Origin: an uncultured Selenomonadaceae bacterium
GTDB lineage: Bacteria; Bacillota; Negativicutes; Selenomonadales; Selenomonadaceae
Direction of reading: 5' to 3'
Length of the DNA: 55,706 nt
NCBI GenBank assembly: GCA_910579115.1
Contig: CAJTSO010000004.1
Span: forward strand, 8,471 to 64,176
The notes below the pieces were generated by a model. The model did no database searches. It was given only the letters and a program-made list of their open reading frames with translations, and was not told the DNA's origin. Position 1 is the first letter of the stretch; each line of letters begins with the position of its first letter. Below, piece after piece: positions 42,875 through 50,418 of this stretch. A program made the position numbers and the translations under genes.

Positions 42875-43112
42875 GGTATGATCCCTCCCTGATACAGCAG
42901 CTGGAAAAAATTTCTCTGGACATAGCGCTTGTAATTTATACCCCTATATGAAGTTCGCCGGTCGTTTCGCAATTCCTTCATTCTCAGCCAGCGCAAAATT
43001 CAAATATCCCAAATACGCTTTTATTGTAATACTCTGCTTACACACCGTCAAGTTTGTTTTACTATATATCCTTTAGAAATCAGGTAAAATATCGTAAAAG
43101 GCGGTGGCGAGT
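42875..43112. other. AT-rich intergenic region between divergent genes
   Basis: No gene or repeat is recognised. The last 80 bp are AT-rich, with TATATA near 43063 and TAAAAT near 43085, probably promoter sequence for the XRE gene; no confident -35/-10 pair. Confidence 0.35.
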
Positions 43113-43469
43113 ATGGATAATTTTTCTAATATCATAAGAGAAAGGCGCCTGGCTATGAAGCTGAGCCTGCGTGACGCTGCACAGCTTATCGGCATAAGCC
43201 ACACCTACCTGAACAATCTGGAAAAAAGCTCTGACCCCCGCACCGGCATAAAAAACAAACCGACCCCCGAAACCCTTCGCCTTATCGCCGCCGCTTATGA
43301 ACTGGATTACAACTACCTGCTCCAATCCTGCGGCTATATAAAGGAAACCTCTTTGGAAGTGCCGCCGCATTTGACCGAATTGCTGGCCGCTTGCCGAAAG
43401 CTTCCCAAATCGGATGTAAGATGTATTACCAAATTCGCCCAATTTTTATTGGAACGGCAATCATCGTAA
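43113..43469 (+). CDS. XRE family helix-turn-helix transcriptional regulator
   Basis: 118 residues from ATG 43113; an in-frame GTG at 43104 is the alternative. The HTH lies at ~8-75 (IIRERRLAMKLSLRDAAQLI; GISHTYLNNLEKSSDP), with an inserted loop typical of regulators whose C-terminus includes PETLRLIAAAYELDYNYLL. The C-terminal ~45 residues (LTELLAACRKLPKSDVRCIT) may mediate dimerisation. It stands alone, with its own terminator, next to the AKR gene; the target is unknown. Confidence 0.88.
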   Translation: MDNFSNIIRERRLAMKLSLRDAAQLIGISHTYLNNLEKSSDPRTGIKNKPTPETLRLIAAAYELDYNYLLQSCGYIKETSLEVPPHLTELLAACRKLPKSDVRCITKFAQFLLERQSS

Positions 43470-43490
43470 AATACTGTACCGCTTCACCTG

Positions 43491-43533
43491 AAAAGACCTC
43501 CTGCTGCAAAAATACAGCGGGAGGTCTTTCAGC
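43491..43533. terminator. Terminator of the XRE gene
   Basis: Stem AAAGACCTCCTGCTG / CAGCGGGAGGTCTTT with loop CAAAAATA; 21 bp after the stop. Confidence 0.7.
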
Positions 43534-43602
43534 GTAATGCCACTTTACAGGGGGAACCGCATCCTAAAACCTTCCATTCAAAGGAGAGTCTCATCACTTC
43601 AA

Positions 43603-43759
43603 AGCCTTTCCTACAGGGGAGGCGGCGGCGAGTGCGACTCCATAAGCTCTGCCTTCGCTACGCTCGGCAATCGCTAAGGTCGTCTGCATGACACTCACTA
43701 AATTCGTCCATCGTTTCACTCGGACTTATTAAGTGAGTTAGTCGAGCCGGAGGGGTGAT
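43603..43759. repeat. Family B copy with a diverged C-like insert
   Basis: B arms (TTCCTACAGGGGAGGCGGCG and GAGCCGGAGGGGTGA) flank about 115 bp that share the C core (ATAAGCTCTGCC, CGGCAATCGCTAAG, TCTGCATG, CACTCACTAA, TTAAGTGAG). Here the insert lies in the second B hairpin, not the first. The rest of 43534-43813 shows no gene. Confidence 0.55.
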
Positions 43760-43813
43760 AGACAAGGCGAAAAGTTTATCAGCAACCAATTCTGAAAAAT
43801 CTTTCATAATTTA

Positions 43814-43842
43814 TTGAAAAACCATTATTGCCGCTGTATAAT
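43814..43842 (+). promoter_or_regulatory. sigma-A promoter of the unknown gene-cstA pair
   Basis: TTGAAA (43814-43819), 17 bp, TATAAT (43837-43842); GAGG and ATG follow at 43855-43869. Confidence 0.75.
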
Positions 43843-43866
43843 GTCCCTTACAACGAGGTAGCGCTG

Positions 43867-44535
43867 ATGGAACCACAAGCTCCGGCGGTTAGCCCGCCTT
43901 TGTATGATATTATTTCCCGTCTCGTCGACGGCTATGGCCGGTGGTATGATTTCGACCGGGATCCGGCAGAATGTCTGAAGCGGCTGTCAGAAGAAATTAA
44001 AGGACAGGCTTTGACGGCCCCCAATGAGGATACCCCCGGGGCCGGGGGACTGTCCCCGGTCCCGATTATTTCGGCGGCCCTCCACGAGGAGCAGGGAGCC
44101 TATCTCCTGACCAGAAGGGCCACCATGTGGGAAAGCCACAGCCACGAATTCGTCTATTTTTTTCTGCTGCGGCCGGGCGTTCCCCTCACGAAAGAGCTGT
44201 TCGCGGAAATCTCCGGTACCGCCGTCAGTCTGGGCCGGGAGCGGGTTCATCCGGACGCCAATCACCTCCGCACGGACGTCACCTGTCTCATTGTGGCGGA
44301 TGATGCTGATAACCCGGGGCTGGCCGCCCTGAAAAAATGGTCGTACCGGGAGAATTTCAAAATGTCCCTCCACGGCTGGATGGACGGGCGGGCGGCCCTC
44401 ATTACCCCCCGGTCCATAATCACCGGTAAGGGCGGCGGACGGCTGGGGGACTTTTTGGAGAGCCTCCTGTATCCTGACCGGTACCGGGCCAGAAACCGGG
44501 GCCTTCGGGGCTGGCTGCGGCGAGTGTTCCGCTGA
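43867..44535 (+). CDS. Unknown soluble protein upstream of cstA
   Basis: 222 residues from ATG 43867 (GAGG 8 bp upstream; the frame is open to 43828, but that lies inside the promoter). No signal peptide or TM segment. Recognisable only as conserved-looking stretches: YDIISRLVDGYGRWYDFDRD, AALHEEQGAYLLTRRATMWE, SHSHEFVYFFLLRPGVPLTK, HLRTDVTCLIVADDADNPGL, SLHGWMDGRAALI. The C-terminus is basic (RARNRGLRGWLRRVFR), possibly membrane-interacting. It is 85 bp upstream of cstA on one promoter, so a role linked to that transporter is a reasonable guess. No family assigned. Confidence 0.7.
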   Translation: MEPQAPAVSPPLYDIISRLVDGYGRWYDFDRDPAECLKRLSEEIKGQALTAPNEDTPGAGGLSPVPIISAALHEEQGAYLLTRRATMWESHSHEFVYFFLLRPGVPLTKELFAEISGTAVSLGRERVHPDANHLRTDVTCLIVADDADNPGLAALKKWSYRENFKMSLHGWMDGRAALITPRSIITGKGGGRLGDFLESLLYPDRYRARNRGLRGWLRRVFR

Positions 44536-44620
44536 GTCAGCCAGCTTAACAAACGGGAGTAAAAACTTTACATACATTATTTTGTTTCTTTATTTCACAG
44601 AGGAAGGAAGTTTTTTCAAC

Positions 44621-46336
44621 ATGAATGGTTTTATCCTCCTGGTCATCTCCCTGGTCATTCTGGGGCTTGGCTACAAGCTCTACGGCGACTGGCTCTGCCA
44701 CAAGTGGGGCCTCGATGACAAAAATGTGACCCCGGCCCACCGGATGGAGGACGAGGTGGACTATGTGGCCGCCCCGGTTCCGGTGCTTATGGGCCATCAC
44801 TTTTCCTCCATCGCCGGCGCCGGTCCCATCACCGGCCCTATCGCCGCCGTTGGCCTTGGTTTCGGCTGGCTTGCCTGCACCCTCTGGGTTCTCATCGGCG
44901 GTATTTTTTTCGGCGGCGTCCATGATTTTGGCGCTCTGGTTGCCTCTATCCGTCACGACGGCAAGTCCATCGGTGAAATCATCTCTGCCAATATGAGCCT
45001 CCGGGCCAAGCGCCTCTTCATCATTTTCGCTTACCTGACCCTCATCCTGGTGGTGGCCGCCTTCGCCGCTATCGTGGCCTCCACCTTTTCCGCCAAATTT
45101 GACGCCGCCGGAAATGTGATCCTGGCCCAAAGCGTCAGCCAGGCCCGGGTGGCCATGGTTTCCCTGCTGTTCATCCTCATTGCCATCGTCTTCGGCTTCT
45201 GCGTGTACCGCCGCAATACCTCCATGGCCGTTTCCACCCTTCTGGGAATCGTTGCCATCGTGGCCATCATCACCGTCGGCATCAACTGGCACCCAATCTA
45301 TCTGCCCCACGCCACCTGGATGTGGCTCATTGGCCTGTACATTGCGGTCGCCTCCGTCGCTCCGGTCTGGATCCTGCTCCAGCCCCGGGACTATCTGTCC
45401 TCCTTCCTCCTTTACGCAATGCTGGCCATCGCTGTGGTGGCCGTGGTAGTTTCCCAGCCGACCCTCAGCGCTCTGCCCCTCATCGAGTCGGCCAGCTGCA
45501 AGACCTACATTTTCCCGGTCCTCTTTACCACAATCGCCTGCGGCGCTATTTCCGGCTTCCACTCGCTGGTTTCCTCCGGTACCACCTCCAAGCAGCTGGA
45601 TAAAGAGAGCGACGCCAAGCCCATCGCCTACGGCGGTATGCTTTTGGAATGCGTTCTGGCCATCCTGACTCTCTGCGCCTGCGCTTACGCCTACAACTGG
45701 AACGCCACCCACCCCGACGCTCTGTTAAAGGGAGCTACCGCCATTTTCGGCGGAGGCATCGCTCACATGATCGACGATACCTTTCCCGGTACCTACGATA
45801 TTCTCTACACCCTGCTGGTGCTGACCTATTCGGCTTTCTGCCTGACCTCTCTCGATACGGCCACCCGTCTGGCCCGCTTCATGTTCCAGGAATTTTGGGT
45901 GGACTCCTCCAGGGGGGAAACTCCGGAAAATGTAACCGGCTTCAAAAAGTTCCTGGTGAATCCTTATGTGGCCACTATCATTACCGTTATTCTCGGCGTT
46001 CTCCTGGGCATGAACGGCTTCGCCAAGATCTGGGCCCTCTTCGGTTCCGCCAACCAGCTGCTGGCGGCCCTGGGCCTCATGGCGGTAGCCGCCTGGCTGG
46101 CCAATATCGGCAAGGACAACAAGATGTTCATCTTCCCGGTCTGCTTCATGCTGGTGGTGACCATCTCCTCCCTCTGCCTGAACACCAGGGATCAGCTGGC
46201 CAAAATTTCCGCCGGCGGCGCTGACTGGGGTCCCTACGCCCAGGTCTTCTTCGGCGTGCTGCTCACCGTCCTGGCCATCGTGCTGGCCATCGAGGGCTTC
46301 CAGACCCTCCGCCACCCCAGAAAGCAGGAAGCATAA
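44621..46336 (+). CDS. cstA: CstA/BtsT family carbon-starvation transporter
   Basis: 571 residues from ATG 44621 (AGGAAGGAAG upstream); the frame opens 13 codons earlier without a usable start. About 16 TM helices. Signature HRMEDEVDYVAAPVPVLMGH then HFSSIAGAGPITGPIAAVGL and GGVHDFGALVASIRHDGKSI, and ISGFHSLVSSGTTSKQLDKE. The family imports peptides or pyruvate; E. coli BtsT takes up pyruvate. It is shorter than E. coli CstA (~700) and matches the compact Firmicutes form. Terminator at 46354-46394. Confidence 0.93.
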   Translation: MNGFILLVISLVILGLGYKLYGDWLCHKWGLDDKNVTPAHRMEDEVDYVAAPVPVLMGHHFSSIAGAGPITGPIAAVGLGFGWLACTLWVLIGGIFFGGVHDFGALVASIRHDGKSIGEIISANMSLRAKRLFIIFAYLTLILVVAAFAAIVASTFSAKFDAAGNVILAQSVSQARVAMVSLLFILIAIVFGFCVYRRNTSMAVSTLLGIVAIVAIITVGINWHPIYLPHATWMWLIGLYIAVASVAPVWILLQPRDYLSSFLLYAMLAIAVVAVVVSQPTLSALPLIESASCKTYIFPVLFTTIACGAISGFHSLVSSGTTSKQLDKESDAKPIAYGGMLLECVLAILTLCACAYAYNWNATHPDALLKGATAIFGGGIAHMIDDTFPGTYDILYTLLVLTYSAFCLTSLDTATRLARFMFQEFWVDSSRGETPENVTGFKKFLVNPYVATIITVILGVLLGMNGFAKIWALFGSANQLLAALGLMAVAAWLANIGKDNKMFIFPVCFMLVVTISSLCLNTRDQLAKISAGGADWGPYAQVFFGVLLTVLAIVLAIEGFQTLRHPRKQEA

Positions 46337-46353
46337 TACCTTCCCCCTTTAGC

Positions 46354-46394
46354 AAAAAATGCTGCCCGGCGTTTTCGCCGGACAGCATTTTTTC
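46354..46394. terminator. Terminator of cstA
   Basis: Stem AAAAAATGCTGCCCGGCG / CGCCGGACAGCATTTTTT with TTTT loop; bidirectional. Confidence 0.85.
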
Positions 46395-46972
46395 TTGCCG
46401 TGCTTTCCTAATCTCAATGAAAGCCTGAAATGTATTTTCCAAGGGTCCATAATGACGGGCGGATAGGGTAATTGCCTCCCCTTTAGGGGAGGTCAGCTTG
46501 TCGACAAATACCTGTTTTACGTCATTAACCAACAAAGCTAAGTCCCCCTTAAAAGGTAGCCTGTCGGAATGGTCAAAGATAAGCCTCGCCCAACGCCTCC
46601 CCTATAGGGGAGGTGGCGGCGTAGCCGCCGGAGGGGTGACAGACAAATCAATGGGGTTCCTGCTTAACCCCTCAGTCGCTTTCAGCGACAGCTCCCCTAA
46701 AGGGGAGCCGTATAAGGAGTTTTGTCTACAGTCTGGCCTCCCATTTAGGGGAGGCGCCTGAAGTGCGGAGGGGTGAAACACCAGCCGAATATCTTGCTTA
46801 TTATGTCACCCCTCAGTCAGCTTCGCTGACAGCTCCTTCAAACTACTAAGCTCTGCCATCGTCTTGCGACTCGGCAATCGCTAAGTAGTTTGCATGGCTC
46901 GCACTAAAAGCCGCTTTCAGCGGCTTAAGTGCTCATGCCAACCTAAAGGGGAGCCAGGAGACGGATTACAGA
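46395..46972. repeat. Repeat island: five family B copies, one carrying a C insert
   Basis: No gene is seen. B copies at 46474-46500 (partial), 46595-46640, 46666-46711 (reverse), 46735-46776 and 46805-46954 (reverse). The last is split by a 105-bp family C unit at 46837-46941, bounded by CTCC and CCTAAAGGGGAG; excision restores CTCCCCTAAAGGGGAG. Confidence 0.75.
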
Positions 46973-47779
46973 TTACCGGTACAGCTCCGGCCGCCTGTCC
47001 TCCATCACCGGCAGGCCCCGGCGCACCTCCGCCAGCTTTGCCAGATCCACCTCAGCCGTGACAATCGCCTCTTCATCGGTAGGCTCCTGGGCCAATACCT
47101 CCCCCCAGGGGTCAATGATTGCCGAACAGCCGCAGAGGGGGACAGTGGGGCAGAAACCGCCCTTTGCATTACAGCCGCAAAGATAAACCTGATTCTCAAT
47201 GGCTCTTGCTCTCGTCAGAATCTGCCAGTGCTCCCGGCGGACATCCGGCCACTGGGTAGGCAGGAACAGCACATCCGCCCGGGGAACACCTTCCCCGCCC
47301 CGGCAGGTGATTCCCAAGAACTCAAAGAAACGCAGGTCATAGCAAATGACCACCCCGCAAGGAACTCCATCCAGCTGAAAGCGTCCCAGCCGATTCCCCC
47401 TGGCAAAATGCCTGTCCTCCCGGCTGGGGGAAAAAAGGTGGGTCTTGTCATAGCGGGCGATACAGCTGCCGCCCCGGTCATAGACGAAGCAGGCGTTGGC
47501 AATAGAGCCGTCCGCCTCCCTCACCGCTACGGAGCCTCCCACGATATTCACCTGATATTTTCTGGCCAGCTCCGCCAAAACTCCCTGGGGATTATCCGCC
47601 AGACTTTCCGGCAGGGGCCGGGGATAGTAGCCTATATCCCAGAGCTCCGGCAGCAGGACTACATCGGGACGCCTCTCCCCCGACTTTCCCATGACCTGCT
47701 TCATCATCCGCCTGAGGGATTTCACATTCCCGGCAAAATCCCCGATGACTACCGGCATTTGCAGACAGGATATTATCAT
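46973..47779 (-). CDS. Nitrilase-superfamily carbon-nitrogen hydrolase
   Basis: 268 residues with the catalytic triad Glu45 (LLPELWDIGY), Lys112 (ARYDKTHLFS) and Cys146 (GVVICYDLRF). Relatives such as YafV and Nit2 are omega-amidases acting on 2-oxoglutaramate or similar amides; DLRF after the Cys and a length near 260 fit that branch. Cytoplasmic. AAGGGGA precedes the ATG and family A copy A8 provides its promoter. Confidence 0.9.
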   Translation of the reverse strand: MIISCLQMPVVIGDFAGNVKSLRRMMKQVMGKSGERRPDVVLLPELWDIGYYPRPLPESLADNPQGVLAELARKYQVNIVGGSVAVREADGSIANACFVYDRGGSCIARYDKTHLFSPSREDRHFARGNRLGRFQLDGVPCGVVICYDLRFFEFLGITCRGGEGVPRADVLFLPTQWPDVRREHWQILTRARAIENQVYLCGCNAKGGFCPTVPLCGCSAIIDPWGEVLAQEPTDEEAIVTAEVDLAKLAEVRRGLPVMEDRRPELYR

Positions 47780-47799
47780 GGTTATTCCCCTTCTTCTAT

Positions 47800-47875
47800 G
47801 CTATAATGCAGAGGTTCAAAGAATTGCAAAGCAATTCTTACTTAATGGTACTCAACGGCCACAGACCGTTATAAT
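47800..47875. repeat. Family A promoter-palindrome, copy A8 (bidirectional)
   Basis: Between divergent genes. Minus: TTGCAA (47824-47829), 18 bp, TATAGC (47800-47805) toward the nitrilase. Centre AGAATTGC/GCAATTCTT. Plus: CTCAACGGCCACAGACCGTT running into TATAAT (47870-47875) toward the DUF951 gene. This copy shows both outward boxes in use. Confidence 0.75.
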
Positions 47876-47904
47876 ATTTTCATCATCCTGGGAGCGTGAT
47901 ACCT

Positions 47905-48105
47905 GTGAAAGAAAAAATAAACTTCGCCATCGGGGACCTGGTACGAATGAAAAAGCCCCATCCCTGCGGGTCAAGCACCTGGAAAATTTACCGGACCGGC
48001 ATGGATTTCGGCCTCACCTGTCAGGGCTGCGGCCACCATGTAATGCTGCCCCGGCCGAAGTTTGAAAAGCTGGCGGTGGAAAAGCTGTCCCCCGGTACGG
48101 TATGA
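47905..48105 (+). CDS. DUF951 family small protein
   Basis: 66 residues from GTG 47905 (GGGAG 10 bp upstream; GTG at 47896 is 1 bp from it). The DUF951 pattern is complete: FAIGDLVRMKKPHPCGSSTW, YRTGMDFGLTCQGCGHHVML, PRPKFEKLAVEKL. Conserved Cys and His suggest a zinc or nucleic-acid-binding role; no function is established. Common in Firmicutes, usually next to chromosome-partition or YchF genes, which are not present here. Confidence 0.9.
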   Translation: MKEKINFAIGDLVRMKKPHPCGSSTWKIYRTGMDFGLTCQGCGHHVMLPRPKFEKLAVEKLSPGTV

Positions 48106-48140
48106 AGCCGGACATTCCCGGCAAAAACTGCACATTGTAG

Positions 48141-48181
48141 AAAAAATGGAGCTGCCGCCTGAGCAACAGCTCCATTTTTTC
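48141..48181. terminator. Terminator of the DUF951 gene
   Basis: Stem AAAAAATGGAGCTG / CAGCTCCATTTTTT; works on both strands, also facing the bactofilin gene. Confidence 0.85.
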
Positions 48182-48304
48182 TACGGCCGAGCCGTTGAAT
48201 GCCGGGAGGAACAGACTGACCCTGAAGCATATTCCCGCGTAAACACATCCTCAGCCGATGATTCATATCGATCCGCCAGGCTCCTCACCCCTGCTTATTT
48301 CGCC

Positions 48305-48718
48305 TCATTCCACCACTGCTGCCGGGGCCGACATCGCCGGGACAGACGTATGGATGTCCATTTCACTGCGGCCCCGGAACACGCCCCCATCGGCAATATT
48401 CAGAGATTTTACCCGCACGTCTCCCACCAATTGCCCGGTGGAATGGATGGAAAGATTTCCCACGGTGGTAACGTTGCCGGTGACGGTTCCGGCCACATCC
48501 AGGCTGGAGGCGGAAATATTTCCGGTAACGATGCCGCTGGAGCCGATGATCACATGACCGGTAGTCTCAATATTTCCCTCAATGGCTCCATCCACCCGGA
48601 GATTGGCATTGGAAGCGATGTTTCCATTCAGAGCCGTCCCTTTGCCGATAATAGTTTCTATGTCGCGACTGGCAATGCTATTGTCTGACTTTTTGTTGTC
48701 ACTGCTGAAAATAAACAT
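48305..48718 (-). CDS. Bactofilin (polymer-forming cytoskeletal protein)
   Basis: 137 residues. A single bactofilin beta-helix (~20-120) of short repeating strands (IIGKGTALNGNIASNANLRV; GHVIIGSSGIVTGNISASSL; LDVAGTVTGNVTTVGNL), with short tails. Bactofilins form nucleotide-free filaments that position cell-wall enzymes. Next to it is an M23 peptidase gene ending 20 bp upstream, the classic bactofilin partner. AGGGGACAG precedes the ATG. Confidence 0.92.
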   Translation of the reverse strand: MFIFSSDNKKSDNSIASRDIETIIGKGTALNGNIASNANLRVDGAIEGNIETTGHVIIGSSGIVTGNISASSLDVAGTVTGNVTTVGNLSIHSTGQLVGDVRVKSLNIADGGVFRGRSEMDIHTSVPAMSAPAAVVE

Positions 48719-48738
48719 TACTCTGTCCCCTTATCCTC

Positions 48739-49674
48739 TTATTTCATGTAGTTGAAAGGATTTACATCCTCACCGTTGATATTTACCTCATAGTGGAGGT
48801 GCGGTCCCGTGGAGAAACCGGTGCTGCCCATATAGGCAATGACCTGCCCCTTCTTTACTCTCTCACCGGCGCTTACAATCACTGACTGGGCATGGCCATA
48901 GCGGGTGCGCACGCCATTGCCGTGGTCGATGTCAACCTTGTTGCCATAACCGCCGCCGTCCCAACCGGCCTCGATCACATACCCATCAGCGGCAGCCATG
49001 ATGGGGGTGCCGTAGTCGTTGGCAATATCGATCCCCGGATGGAAGTCACTGCCGCCCCACCGCATTCCATAGGGAGAGCTTACCTCTCCTTCCGTGGGCC
49101 AGATACTTGGCGTCACAGCCGCCATGGACGCCAGATAAGCATTGTAGGCATTTCGCTCCTCGATGGCCTGCCTGATATGACCGAGGCGGTCCCGGCTGTA
49201 CTGGATCCGCTCCTCAAGACTGGCCAGGGATTTGGCAATGTTATCCACGGAGGGTTTTACATAGGGGCCGCCCTGTCCGGAAAAGGCGGCGCTTTCCGCC
49301 GCAGGTTCCGGCGCGCCGGCATCCGTTCCGGAAAGCTGCCGCAGCTCCGCCTCAATGCGGTTTATTTCCGTCATTTGGTCCTGAAGGGTATTCGCCTTCC
49401 TGGCCAAATCGGAGATCTGAGCCTGCTGGGAGGCGTTGATAGACTTTAGTTCCTGATTTTCTATCTTTTGCCCCGCCAGGGTGAAGGAGCCGTAGGTAGC
49501 AAAGCCCAAGGCAGCCAAAAACACGCCGGCTCCAATACCTGCCCCCACCGCGTATTTCTTCAACAAGCCGATGGGCAGGCTGATGCTTCGGATAGTATCC
49601 CCATGGTGCGGAATGAGCTTGACGGTATAGCATCGGTTATCCGGTTTCTTTAGCTCTGGCAAATCCTGAATCAA
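48739..49674 (-). CDS. M23 family metallopeptidase with TM anchor and coiled coil
   Basis: 311 residues from TTG 49674 (GGGGGG 7 bp upstream). The frame stays open to 49812, but that stretch has no ribosome site and is GC-rich non-protein-like. TM ~35-58 (AVGAGIGAGVFLAALGFATY); coiled coil ~65-160 (LKSINASQQAQISDLARKAN); LytM domain ~195-305 with zinc ligands in SDFHPGIDIAND and GPHLHYEVNI and catalytic His in RYGHAQSV. It cleaves peptidoglycan peptides in the periplasm. The bactofilin gene follows. Confidence 0.92.
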   Translation of the reverse strand: MIQDLPELKKPDNRCYTVKLIPHHGDTIRSISLPIGLLKKYAVGAGIGAGVFLAALGFATYGSFTLAGQKIENQELKSINASQQAQISDLARKANTLQDQMTEINRIEAELRQLSGTDAGAPEPAAESAAFSGQGGPYVKPSVDNIAKSLASLEERIQYSRDRLGHIRQAIEERNAYNAYLASMAAVTPSIWPTEGEVSSPYGMRWGGSDFHPGIDIANDYGTPIMAAADGYVIEAGWDGGGYGNKVDIDHGNGVRTRYGHAQSVIVSAGERVKKGQVIAYMGSTGFSTGPHLHYEVNINGEDVNPFNYMK

Positions 49675-49989
49675 TGGTAATCCCCCCTTGCTGCGCTCCT
49701 GCCGCTCACGGCGCGGCTCCGCGCCATCCGCCCAAACCAAAACTCTCGAAGGGCGGCAAACCCATAATTTATCCTGCAAAGCGGCGCATCCGATTACGCC
49801 GGAACTACTCATCCGCGAAATCCATGGCGAGCTGTCAAATCAATCTGTACTAACCCTGACCGTACCTTATCCTTCTTCCGAATTAACATGGTGGGAAGAA
49901 GTCCGGCTGCTCGCGTTGCTTTCCCCCTTCCCTGCCCATTGAAAAAGGTACATCCGGTCATACTCTACCAAAAGCACAACCTGTTAGAG
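49675..49989 (-). other. Long 5' leader of the M23-bactofilin operon
   Basis: Between the promoter at 49990-50018 and the TTG start lie about 310 nt. They include GC-rich inverted segments (GGCGCGGAGCCGCGCC near 49709-49724) and no gene I can support. It may be a structured regulatory leader; I compared it from memory with c-di-AMP and c-di-GMP riboswitch consensus sequences and found no match. Confidence 0.45.
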
Positions 49990-50018
49990 ATTATATCACA
50001 CAGCCGGAGCTTTTTCAA
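49990..50018 (-). promoter_or_regulatory. sigma-A promoter of the M23-bactofilin operon
   Basis: Minus-strand TTGAAA (50013-50018), 17 bp, TATAAT (49990-49995). Confidence 0.7.
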
Positions 50019-50128
50019 ATGATATCTTGGGACTAAATACTGGAAAAAAGACCTATCTATAATGGGCAGAAGACAGGCATTTTGTTTTCTCCCGAGACTG
50101 AATACTGGGAAAATTTTACCCTTTCCCT

Positions 50129-50396
50129 AAAGCCTCCCCTGCAAAATACTAACCTCCGCCATCGCTTTTACCCTCTCAGTCAGTCCTGCCGGACTGCCAG
50201 CTCTCCCTCTGGGTTGGCGTGAGCACTTAATCCGCTGAAAGCAGGTTTAGTGCGAGCCATGCAAACTACTTAGCGATTGCTGAGCCTGCGATGGCAGAGC
50301 ATAGTAGTTTGTAAGAGGCGTCACATCGCCAGATGTGACGGAGAGGGCTCTTGCCTCCCCTGTAGGGGAGGTGCCCAAAGGGCGGAGGGGTGATAG
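50129..50396. repeat. Repeat block: truncated C, B copy with C insert, intact B copy
   Basis: 50131-50166 is a truncated B/C fragment (GCCTCCCCTGCAAAATACTA). 50171-50347 is a B copy with both hairpin sets (CTCTCAGTCAGTCCTGCCGG and GTCACATCGCCAGATGTGAC), split in CTCTCCCTCTGGG / GAGG by a 101-bp C unit in reverse orientation (50214-50314). 50353-50394 is a compact B copy (CCTCCCCTGTAGGGGAGG, GGCGGAGGGGTGA). No gene. Confidence 0.7.
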
Positions 50397-50418
50397 CTTA
50401 GCCGACATCTTTGTCATT

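Noticed and set aside
48739..49812. M23 peptidase start at 49812
   Set aside because: The 46 extra codons lack a ribosome site and read as GC-rich leader; the TTG at 49674 has an ideal G-rich site.
49675..49989. c-di-AMP (ydaO) riboswitch ahead of the M23 gene
   Set aside because: The remembered conserved core segments of that class are not present; only general GC-rich pairing is seen.
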